From NCBI GenBank assembly GCA_900553955.1, contig USFO01000050.1, forward strand, positions 1 through 11,509: a DNA stretch of 11,509 bases, written 5' to 3'. The notes beneath the pieces were generated by a model. That model made no database searches and was not told the DNA's origin. It saw only the letters and a list, made by a program, of their open reading frames with translations. Shown here one piece after another: positions 6,803 to 11,509 of the stretch (within the stretch, counting starts at the first letter, position 1; each line of letters opens with the position of its first letter). The translations under genes were made by a program, and so were the position numbers. This DNA is from an uncultured Oscillospiraceae bacterium (GTDB lineage Bacteria > Bacillota > Clostridia > Oscillospirales > Ruminococcaceae).

Positions 6803-6885
6803 GACAATTTGTGATAATATTTGCCTAAACCCCTTGACAAAATCGGTGTAAATAAGTATTATATTGTCACTGGACAAATTGGTGT
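6803..6885 (+). repeat. Three GACAA-N-GTG direct repeats across the regulator promoter
   Basis: GACAATTTGTG (6803-6813), GACAAAATCGGTGT (6836-6849) and GACAAATTGGTGT (6873-6885) are similar, equally oriented elements starting 33 and 37 bases apart. The second contains most of the -35 box and the third lies at and after the expected transcription start. A short inverted TTGTC (6864-6868) faces the third. Such an arrangement would suit binding by a regulator, perhaps the AbrB-like product itself, but the element is short and AT-rich. Confidence 0.4.
6834..6862 (+). promoter_or_regulatory. Near-consensus sigma-A promoter of the AbrB-like gene
   Basis: TTGACA (6834-6839), 17 bases, TATTAT (6857-6862), start expected near 6869, and GAAGGAG (6888-6894) before the ATG at 6905. 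It implies vegetative, not only late-sporulation, transcription of the regulator. Confidence 0.85.
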
Positions 6886-6904
6886 TTGAAGGAGTAAAAA
6901 AAAG

Positions 6905-7147
6905 ATGAAATCTACTGGTATTGTACGTAAAGTTGACGAACTTGGACGCATTGTTCTCCCTATCGAGCTTCGCAGAACCCTCGGTATCAACGAGAAAGAT
7001 GCACTCGAAATCTATGTTGACGAAAACACTGTTATGCTTAAAAAGTATGAGCCCGCTTGCATTTTCTGCGGCAGCGCCGACGGAATTGAAGTTTATAAGG
7101 GCAAAAACATTTGCGAGCATTGCCGTGCAGAGCTTGAGAAAAGATAA
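6905..7147 (+). CDS. AbrB/SpoVT-family transition-state regulator with C-terminal zinc knuckle
   Basis: 80 residues. MKSTGIVRKVDELGRIVLPI, then ELRRTLGI and DALEIYVDE, is the swapped-hairpin AbrB-type DNA-binding domain (about 1-48), which binds flexible AT-rich DNA as a dimer or tetramer. Residues 52-73 carry CIFCG and CEHC (C52, C55, C70, C73), a likely zinc site common in clostridial members. It is shorter than SpoVT, which has an added GAF domain, so it is closer to AbrB; the exact orthologue cannot be named. The start is set by GAAGGAG 10 bases upstream. The gene has its own promoter with repeated elements and its own terminator, so it is monocistronic. Its divergent position beside spmA-spmB suggests, without proof, a link to sporulation timing. 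Confidence 0.92.
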   Translation: MKSTGIVRKVDELGRIVLPIELRRTLGINEKDALEIYVDENTVMLKKYEPACIFCGSADGIEVYKGKNICEHCRAELEKR

Positions 7148-7170
7148 TTTCTGAGCCGCAACAAAAACAA

Positions 7171-7206
7171 AAAAAGCCGCCCTTGCCGGGAGCGGCTTTT
7201 TATTTT
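7171..7206. terminator. Bidirectional intrinsic terminator
   Basis: AAAAAGCCGC (7171-7180) and GCGGCTTTTT (7192-7201) form a perfect 10-bp stem with an 11-base loop, followed by ATTTT. It lies between the convergent AbrB-like gene (ends 7147) and acyltransferase gene (ends 7215 on the minus strand) and can serve both, because A and T runs flank the stem. Confidence 0.92.
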
Positions 7207-7214
7207 GCGTTTTT

Positions 7215-8015
7215 TCAGCTCAGCATAATTTCTCTTGCGGCGTCACTGATTTCGTTCGTTTTGTGCTCGGCAACAAATTCTTTCGGAATAATTCCCTTGA
7301 TATCGAAATTTACGGTGCAGCGCCGCCACAGCGGCTTTTTAAGAATGCGCTCCGCGCCGGAAAGATGCACCACAACAACGGGTGCTTCGCCCTTTTTGGC
7401 AATGCGGAATGCGCCGTGGCGGAATTCCTGAAGTTCGCCGGTCTTGGTGACCCAGCCTTCGGGGTAAATTCCGATGGCGCAAACGCCGTCTTTCAAAAAT
7501 TCGGCGGCTTTGTTTATGGTTTTAAGCGCTTCACGGTTATTTTCTCTGTCGAGGGCAAGGCACGCCGCTTTATAGAGATATTTGTTCGCGATGGGGTAGC
7601 TGTAATTTTCCTTGCGGCTGATGAAAGCAATGTGATAGCGCCGCAAAAGCACAATGGCAATGGCGGGGTCAAGCCAGGAAATATGGTTGCATACAAGCAG
7701 AAATTTTCCGTCCTCAGGAATGTATTCGCGCCCTGTCACCTTGATGCGAACCCGCATTATTTTTAGGAAAAGAACGGCGGTTTGCGCAAGAATTTCGTAG
7801 AAAAATCTGTTTTGCGTGTGTATTGGTTTGTTAAGGTTGACGAAAAACGAAAGAAAAGTGCAGATTGCAATGTGCACCAAAACGCAAATGTCGAACACAA
7901 GAAGCGTGCAAAGCGCTACCGCCCACGGCCAGAACCAGTTGCCCACAAAGCTTTGCACCGTGGTGGCGGTAAGTGCAACAAAAAGCCCGATTGCAATATA
8001 GAGATAATACAGCAT
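7215..8015 (-). CDS. Lysophospholipid (1-acylglycerol-3-phosphate) acyltransferase family protein, PlsC-like
   Basis: 266 residues from the ATG at 8015, preceded on the minus strand by GGGTGAAGAT; the longer frame to 8081 has no ribosome site and is rejected. Two membrane helices occupy about 1-60. The acyltransferase domain follows: catalytic HX4D as NHISWLDP (H111, D116), block II FISRKE (131-136), block III IYPEG (183-187) and block IV PVVVVHLSG (212-220). By family it moves an acyl chain onto lysophosphatidate or a related lysolipid at the inner membrane face. Block III reads PEGWVTKTGE instead of the usual PEGTRS, as in some clostridial branches, so the acceptor is not certain. It stands alone, convergent with the AbrB-like gene and divergent from 8163. 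Confidence 0.88.
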   Translation of the reverse strand: MLYYLYIAIGLFVALTATTVQSFVGNWFWPWAVALCTLLVFDICVLVHIAICTFLSFFVNLNKPIHTQNRFFYEILAQTAVLFLKIMRVRIKVTGREYIPEDGKFLLVCNHISWLDPAIAIVLLRRYHIAFISRKENYSYPIANKYLYKAACLALDRENNREALKTINKAAEFLKDGVCAIGIYPEGWVTKTGELQEFRHGAFRIAKKGEAPVVVVHLSGAERILKKPLWRRCTVNFDIKGIIPKEFVAEHKTNEISDAAREIMLS

Positions 8016-8052
8016 ATCTTCACCCACATAAAATTTCATATATAACATATGT

Positions 8053-8081
8053 AGTTTAACACGAAAAGGGGAAAAAAGCAA
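8053..8081 (-). promoter_or_regulatory. Candidate promoter of the acyltransferase gene
   Basis: On the minus strand TTGCTT (8081-8076), 17 bases, TAAACT (8058-8053), start near 8046, about 30 bases before the ATG at 8015. The -35 matches 4 of 6 and the -10 4 of 6; the spacing is ideal. Confidence 0.4.
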
Positions 8082-8104
8082 AACAAAATAAGTAAAATTT
8101 CGGG

Positions 8105-8133
8105 TTGAATCTGCGGCGAATTTGTAATAATAT
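8105..8133 (+). promoter_or_regulatory. Sigma-A-type promoter of the zinc-module protein gene
   Basis: TTGAAT (8105-8110), 17 bases, TAATAT (8128-8133), then AAGGAAAGGA (8141-8150) as the ribosome site for the ATG at 8163. It is divergent from the acyltransferase promoter. Confidence 0.65.
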
Positions 8134-8162
8134 ATAGAAAAAGGAAAGGACGGCGTTTTTTA

Positions 8163-8672
8163 ATGAGAAAAAAGCTTGTAATGGCGGTGCTGACGGCGGT
8201 TGCTGCCGCAGTAACTGTATTTGTCGGGCAGCAGGTTTACAGTGCGGGGTATAACGCCGGACTTGACGAGGGACACGCCGGATGGTACGACAAAGGATAC
8301 TCCGAAGGCAGCGAGGATGGGTACGACCGCGGCTTCGCCGATGGCGTTTCTACGGCAAAAGCCGATTTGAGCACGGAGAATTTGAGCGAAATCGCCGTCG
8401 AGCACGCGGAAAACAACTCTGAGCACACAAGCGGTGAACTTGAGCACGACGCAAGTAAGTCCGCTCCTGCGGATGAGCACGAATCGGAGCAGCAGGAAGA
8501 ATCAAATGAGCAGGAGTGTGCTTTCGTGCTCAACAAAAATTCAAAGCGCTTTCATAAGCCGAATTGCAGCAGCGTTGCAAAGATGAAAGAGGAAAACAGG
8601 GAGTATTACAGCGGCAGCCGCGATGATTTAATATCAAAGGGCTATAAGCCCTGTGGAAGCTGCAAACCGTAA
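8163..8672 (+). CDS. Membrane-anchored protein with Gly/Tyr repeats, acidic Glu-His linker and C-terminal Ada-like zinc module
   Basis: 169 residues. MRKK plus a helix (about 5-25) anchors or exports it. Residues about 28-65 repeat short units such as AGYNAGLDEG, KGYSEG, EDGYDRGFADG. An acidic linker (about 66-117) contains four Glu-His pairs (80-81, 87-88, 94-95, 105-106), each encoded by GAGCAC. The end (about 119-169) has FVLNKN, KRFHKPNCSSVAKMK, YYSGSRDDLISKGY and PCGSC, with H131, C135, C164 and C167 as likely metal ligands. This module resembles the Ada-type zinc-binding tail seen on clostridial secreted nucleases and related proteins; by analogy it may bind zinc and perhaps DNA, but no catalytic domain is present. 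Function is unknown. It has its own promoter and terminator. The word TTGAGCAC occurs in its coding sequence in two frames and inverted, see the separate repeat entry. Confidence 0.8.
   Translation: MRKKLVMAVLTAVAAAVTVFVGQQVYSAGYNAGLDEGHAGWYDKGYSEGSEDGYDRGFADGVSTAKADLSTENLSEIAVEHAENNSEHTSGELEHDASKSAPADEHESEQQEESNEQECAFVLNKNSKRFHKPNCSSVAKMKEENREYYSGSRDDLISKGYKPCGSCKP
8367..8533. repeat. TTGAGCAC/GAGCAC cluster inside a coding region (cluster 2)
   Basis: GAGCAC starts at 8369, 8400, 8421, 8442 and 8475 on the plus strand, and GTGCTC at 8526. The full 8-mer is present at 8367-8374, 8440-8447 and, inverted, 8526-8533. Core steps are 31, 21, 21, 33 and 51 bp. The word is read as TTG-AGC-AC(G) (Leu-Ser-Thr) at 8367, as (C)TT-GAG-CAC (Leu-Glu-His) at 8440, and as GTG-CTC-AAC (Val-Leu-Asn) at 8526. 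The DNA word is therefore kept while its reading changes. It covers the low-complexity linker and the start of the zinc module. Confidence 0.75.
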
Positions 8673-8708
8673 AAGAAGCTCTGCGGCAAAAAAGGAGATA
8701 TACTGCGA

Positions 8709-8736
8709 AAAAAACTCGGCGCAAGCCGAGTTTTTT
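8709..8736 (+). terminator. Intrinsic terminator after the zinc-module protein gene
   Basis: AAAAAACTCGGC (8709-8720), GCAA tetraloop, GCCGAGTTTTTT (8725-8736): a perfect 12-bp stem with a GNRA-type loop and a T6 run, 36 bases after the stop. Confidence 0.93.
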
Positions 8737-8774
8737 GTACGGAATTTATCCTACGGAGGGTAGCGGGCACGAGC

Positions 8775-8817
8775 TTGAGCACGGATTGTTCACTCCGTGC
8801 TCAAATCGGTGCTCAAA
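8775..8817. repeat. TTGAGCAC cluster between genes (cluster 3)
   Basis: TTGAGCACGGA (8775-8785) pairs perfectly with TCCGTGCTCAA (8794-8804) across an 8-base loop, the same loop length and core-to-core distance (20 bp) as the hairpin at 207-238. A further unit, TCGGTGCTCAAA (8806-8817), follows in tandem with TCCGTGCTCAAA (8794-8805) at a 12-bp period. The tandem pair recurs in near-identical form at 278-300, about 8.5 kb away. No gene overlaps it. Confidence 0.88.
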
Positions 8818-9124
8818 TATATTTTTCGAATTCATTCGCTTCGGCTTGAAGCTTTCGTCATCGCCGTTTGCGGGAGAAAGCCCCCAAGGGAACAACGGAT
8901 TCCGCTCCATTCTTCAGGAATAACAATCATTGTAAGTCTTTCTTTTTTACCTCGGTTATATCAAACGGCAGGGACGGCAGAATTTTTGTGCCGAATTGCT
9001 CCGAAAATATTGTCGCCGCCCGGTGTGAATTTACGGCAGGCGGCGATTACATTTTTATTATAGCACATGGATATACCGAAAGTCCGCTAAAATGAGGGTA
9101 ATTTTCAAATGCTTCGGTGAACCG
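8818..9124. other. Gene-free stretch with hairpins and a possible minus-strand promoter
   Basis: I see no convincing gene between 8737 and 9247; the short frames lack ribosome sites and family motifs. It holds GCTTC-GGCTT-GAAGC (about 8838-8852), CGGCA-N9-TGCCG (8975-8993), and TCGCCGCC (9013-9020) pairing with GGCGGCGA (9039-9046), an 8-bp perfect stem. On the minus strand TGCTATAAT (9065-9057) is an extended -10 element with a poor -35, pointing leftward into these hairpins and the repeat cluster. A 32-codon minus frame beginning MIVIPEEWSGIRCS reads leftward from it but has a badly spaced ribosome site. A small structured RNA or a decayed gene is possible; neither is demonstrated. Confidence 0.3.
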
Positions 9125-9153
9125 TTGAAAAACGCCGAAACTTATACTATAAT
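9125..9153 (+). promoter_or_regulatory. Sigma-A-type promoter of the lipoprotein/SPFH operon
   Basis: TTGAAA (9125-9130), 17 bases, TATAAT (9148-9153), start near 9160, giving a leader of almost 90 bases. A second TATAAT at 9223-9228 lacks a matching -35. The main promoter matches the -35, spacing and -10 of the one at 2245. Confidence 0.75.
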
Positions 9154-9183
9154 TTCCTTGAGAACGAAAAAAATTTTAACAAA

Positions 9184-9201
9184 ACTGTACTTATGTACAG
9201 T
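9184..9201. promoter_or_regulatory. Perfect 18-bp palindrome, candidate operator
   Basis: ACTGTAC-TTAT-GTACAGT: 7-bp arms with a 4-base spacer. It lies about 25-40 bases after the predicted start of the main promoter and just upstream of the second TATAAT (9223-9228). It contains CTGT-N8-ACAG, the form of a gamma-proteobacterial LexA box, but Firmicutes LexA sites differ (GAAC-N4-GTTC), so LexA is not claimed. A dimeric repressor site is the simplest reading. Confidence 0.55.
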
Positions 9202-9247
9202 GCGCTTTATAAAACAACATATTATAATAAGCTTGGGGGTGGACGAC

Positions 9248-9748
9248 ATGAAAATTTTTAACCGCATGAAAAGCATGATTTCCGTGTTGCTCTGCACAGC
9301 CCTGCTGTCCGGCTGTGCGGCGCTTCCTCTGCCTCTCGGAGAACGCAAAAATTCTTCGTCGGAGGGGAATACGGCCTCCGAGGAGAATATGTCATCGGAG
9401 GAAAGCGCGGCTTCGGCGGAAAGCTCCTTCGGAGCGGAAAGCTTGGCGGGAAAATTTGACAAGGAATTCGAAAAACAAAACGAAAATTCTTCCGCAAACG
9501 AAAACGAAAAGGATATAGAAATCGCATACAGCGTTCTTGCCGAAAACGAGGAGATAAAAAGCCTTTTGGAAAGCGGCATGGTTATCGCCTATGCGGGGTA
9601 TACCGAAAACATAGACGGAAGAGAATGTTATGTTTTCGTTTTGGGAACAGACCACGAGGATCATATCGTAAACGAATATTTTTACGGAGTTTGCGATAAT
9701 CTGATTTATGTCTACGACGTGTTGGACGATTCGTGGAACGCGGTTTAA
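9248..9748 (+). CDS. Small lipoprotein with Ser/Glu-rich linker, unknown function
   Basis: 166 residues from the ATG at 9248, placed 5 bases after GGGGGTGG (9235-9242). The open frame continues to 9092, but those 52 residues precede the signal peptide and overlap the promoter, so they are excluded. The signal ends in lipobox LSGC, Cys23. Residues about 35-85 are a Ser/Glu/Ala/Asn linker with repeated SSEE-like units. The C-terminal domain (about 88-166) contains ENEEIKSLLESGMVIAYAGY, GRECYVFVLGTDHEDH, EYFYGVCDNLIYVYDV and DDSW; strand-rich, with possible PepSY-like or small alpha/beta character, but I recognise no family securely. It is probably the first gene of an operon, 33 bases before the membrane protein gene, so it may be the extracytoplasmic part of that module. 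Confidence 0.8.
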   Translation: MKIFNRMKSMISVLLCTALLSGCAALPLPLGERKNSSSEGNTASEENMSSEESAASAESSFGAESLAGKFDKEFEKQNENSSANENEKDIEIAYSVLAENEEIKSLLESGMVIAYAGYTENIDGRECYVFVLGTDHEDHIVNEYFYGVCDNLIYVYDVLDDSWNAV

Positions 9749-9781
9749 CACAAATCTATAATAAAGAAAAGGAGGGCGACA

Positions 9782-10066
9782 ATGAGAAGAACAACACAGG
9801 GCAAGGGCTTTTTTCTCTGCCTTTTGGTGAACATGCTTATGAATCTCGAAGGGCCTCTCGCCGCGGCGGTGCTCATAGCGCTGCATAGGTGGCTCAGATG
9901 GCCGCTTTGGATTGCGTTTGCCGTGCTCGGAGTATGGATTTTATGTATGCTGATGTGGACGCTCCTCATCGGCTACGCAGGGAAATGCGGAAGCGAACGC
10001 ACTCCGCCGAGGGAGAATAAAAATCCGTATTCGGTAAAGGAAGAGCCTTACGGCCAAAAGCTTTAA
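9782..10066 (+). CDS. Small two-helix membrane protein, unknown function
   Basis: 94 residues, ATG at 9782 with AAGGAGG (9770-9776) close upstream. Two hydrophobic helices lie at about 10-34 and 41-66, separated by a short basic/aromatic turn (HRWLRW), followed by a polar Cys-, Pro- and Lys-containing tail (67-94). No catalytic motif is visible. It sits 33 bases after the lipoprotein gene and 29 bases before the SPFH gene, in the same orientation and without a terminator on either side. Small membrane partners of SPFH proteins are known in other bacteria, so an anchoring or adaptor role for the next product is a reasonable inference, not shown. Confidence 0.8.
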   Translation: MRRTTQGKGFFLCLLVNMLMNLEGPLAAAVLIALHRWLRWPLWIAFAVLGVWILCMLMWTLLIGYAGKCGSERTPPRENKNPYSVKEEPYGQKL

Positions 10067-10095
10067 CATAAATTTTCTGAAAGGGGACAGACATA

Positions 10096-11499
10096 ATGGG
10101 ACTTATAAAAGCAATCGGCGGCGCAGTAGGCGGCGTAATGGCAGACCAGTGGAAGGAGTATTTTTACTGCGATTCCATGCCCGTTGACATTCTCGTGAGA
10201 AAAGGACAAAAGAGAGTGGGCGGCAGAAGCAGCAACACCAAGGGAGAGGACAACATCATCTCCAAGGGCTCCATCATCTCCGTTGCAGACGGCCAGTGCA
10301 TGGCAATCGTCGAACAGGGCAAGGTCGTGGAGCTCAGCGCAGTACCCGGCGAGTTCGTTTTTGACTCCTCCACGGAGCCGTCCATCTTCGCGGGCGACCT
10401 CGGCAGCGGTATTCTTGACACCTTCAAGACCATCGGCAAGCGTTTCACATTCGGCGGCGACACCGCAAAGGATCAGAGAGTTTACTATTTCAACACAAAG
10501 GAGCTTGTGGGGAACAAATACGGCACTCCCTCCCCGGTTCCGTTCAGAGTCGTCGACCAGAGAGCCGGAATTGACATAGATATCGGCATCCGCTGCTTCG
10601 GCGAATACAGCTACCACCTCTGCAACCCGATACTTTTCTACACCAACGTGTGCGGAAACGTTGCACAGGACTATAACCGCTCCGAAATCGACAGTCAGCT
10701 CAAGAGCGAGCTGCTCACTGCTTTGCAGCCCGCATTTGCGCGCATAAGCGAAATGGGCATACGCTATTCCGCGCTGCCCGGACACACCACCGAGCTTGCG
10801 GAGGCGCTGAACAAGGAGCTTTCCGCAAAATGGCATGATCTTCGCGGCATTGAAATCGTTTCCTTCGGCGTTTCCTCCGTCAAGGCGAACGAGGACGACG
10901 AGCAGATGATTAAAGAAATGCAGCGCAACGCGGCATTTATGGATCCCACCAGAGCTGCGGCTCACCTTGTGGGAGCGCAGGCAGCAGCCATGCAGTCCGC
11001 CGCCAAAAACGAGGGTGCAGGCCCCGCTATGGCGTTTATGGGCATGAATATGGCAGGCAGCGCAGGCGGCATGAACACTCAGAACCTCTACGCCATGGGT
11101 CAGCAGCAGGCGGCACAGCAGCCCGCACCCGCACCGGCAAACGGCTGGACCTGCGCCTGCGGAAATGTGGTTTCCGGCAACTTCTGCCCCAACTGCGGAG
11201 CGAAAAAGCCCGAACCGAAACCTGCCGAGGGCGCATGGAAATGCAGCTGCGGAGCCACCGCAAGCGGCAAATTCTGCCCGGAATGCGGCAAGCCGAAGCC
11301 CGCTGAGGAGGCAGGCTGGACCTGCTCCTGCGGAGCGGTAAACAAGGGCAAGTTCTGCCAGAACTGCGGAGCCAAAAAGCCCGCCGACGCACCTCTCTAT
11401 AAGTGCGACAAATGCGGCTGGGAGCCGGAGGACCCCAAAAATCCCCCGAAGTTCTGCCCCCAGTGCGGCGACCCCTTTGACGAAAACGATATTAAATAA
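10096..11499 (+). CDS. SPFH-domain protein (YdjI/COG4260-like) with four C-terminal zinc ribbons
   Basis: 467 residues, AAAGGGGA before the ATG at 10096. Residues about 1-290 match the virion-core-protein-like SPFH family (COG4260, B. subtilis YdjI): EYFYCDSMPVDILVRKGQ, DGQCMAIVEQGKVVE, PGEFVFDSSTEPSIF, then the SPFH body and RISEMGIRYSAL. A flexible Ala/Gln/Met/Pro linker (about 290-350) leads to four zinc ribbons starting near W351, W381, W408 and Y435. The first three are CxCG...FCxxCG; the last is CxxCG...FCPQCG. SPFH proteins of this branch form membrane-associated scaffolds in envelope stress responses, for example with PspA in B. subtilis; the zinc ribbons likely mediate protein contacts. 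No transmembrane helix is seen, so membrane attachment may use the upstream gene product. The stop is 10 bases from the window end; the operon may continue. Confidence 0.9.
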   Translation: MGLIKAIGGAVGGVMADQWKEYFYCDSMPVDILVRKGQKRVGGRSSNTKGEDNIISKGSIISVADGQCMAIVEQGKVVELSAVPGEFVFDSSTEPSIFAGDLGSGILDTFKTIGKRFTFGGDTAKDQRVYYFNTKELVGNKYGTPSPVPFRVVDQRAGIDIDIGIRCFGEYSYHLCNPILFYTNVCGNVAQDYNRSEIDSQLKSELLTALQPAFARISEMGIRYSALPGHTTELAEALNKELSAKWHDLRGIEIVSFGVSSVKANEDDEQMIKEMQRNAAFMDPTRAAAHLVGAQAAAMQSAAKNEGAGPAMAFMGMNMAGSAGGMNTQNLYAMGQQQAAQQPAPAPANGWTCACGNVVSGNFCPNCGAKKPEPKPAEGAWKCSCGATASGKFCPECGKPKPAEEAGWTCSCGAVNKGKFCQNCGAKKPADAPLYKCDKCGWEPEDPKNPPKFCPQCGDPFDENDIK

Positions 11500-11509
11500 C
11501 GGATAACGG

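Noticed and set aside
8838..8960. Hammerhead-like ribozyme suggested by GATGACGAAA on the minus strand
   Set aside because: The required CUGAUGA and GAAA core with three closing stems could not be assembled from the surrounding bases.
8735..9095. Short plus-strand frames of 62-88 residues after the terminator
   Set aside because: They start inside the terminator or the repeat cluster, lack ribosome sites and show no domain or membrane pattern.
9184..9201. SOS (LexA) box
   Set aside because: CTGT-N8-ACAG is the gamma-proteobacterial form. Firmicutes LexA uses GAAC-N4-GTTC, and no DNA-repair gene is downstream.
9092..9247. 52-residue N-terminal extension of the lipoprotein at 9248
   Set aside because: It would place the signal peptide internally and overlap the promoter and palindrome; the ATG at 9248 has a good ribosome site and starts a proper lipoprotein signal.

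Overview
The window looks like a chromosomal segment of an anaerobic, gut-type, endospore-forming Clostridia (Oscillospiraceae/Ruminococcaceae-like). The reasons are a spmA-spmB spore-maturation pair, an AbrB/SpoVT-family regulator with a zinc knuckle, Gram-positive lipoprotein signals, strong AGGAGG-type ribosome sites, sigma-A-like promoters and a moderate GC content. The genus assignment is inference.

Layout: (1) 1-180, the 3' end of atpD (F1-ATPase beta); no atpC follows. (2) 181-439, a gene-free stretch holding six copies of TTGAGCAC, partly as hairpins. (3) 440-5472, a secreted-protein block: a Cthe_2159-like beta-helix lipoprotein, a membrane-anchored parvulin-type foldase and a paralogous lipoprotein foldase. 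A hairpin separates the two foldases and a strong terminator ends the block. (4) 5649-6745, spmA-spmB on the minus strand, divergent from (5) an 80-residue AbrB-like regulator (6905-7147). (6) 7215-8015 minus, a PlsC-like acyltransferase that shares a bidirectional terminator with the regulator and is divergent from (7) 8163-8672, a membrane-anchored protein with a C-terminal Cys/His zinc-binding module. (8) 8737-9124, a gene-free stretch with another repeat cluster. (9) 9248-11499, a probable three-gene operon: small lipoprotein, two-helix membrane protein, and an SPFH protein ending in four zinc ribbons. A strong promoter and a perfect palindrome precede it.

How the genes work together: most encode envelope functions. 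The two foldases probably help proteins such as the beta-helix lipoprotein fold outside the membrane. The lipoprotein/membrane protein/SPFH operon resembles, in logic only, the envelope-stress modules in which SPFH proteins work with small membrane partners. SpmA and SpmB act in spore core dehydration.

The most unusual signal is a DNA word, TTGAGCAC (extended TCSGTGCTCAAA on the other strand). It occurs 13 times, about 0.35 being expected in random sequence of this length. Nearly all copies lie in three tight clusters (186-300, 8367-8533, 8775-8817), with one more in a signal-peptide coding region. Within clusters the core-to-core distances stay close to multiples of one DNA helical turn. In coding copies the word is read in more than one frame and on both strands, so the constraint appears to be on DNA rather than protein.
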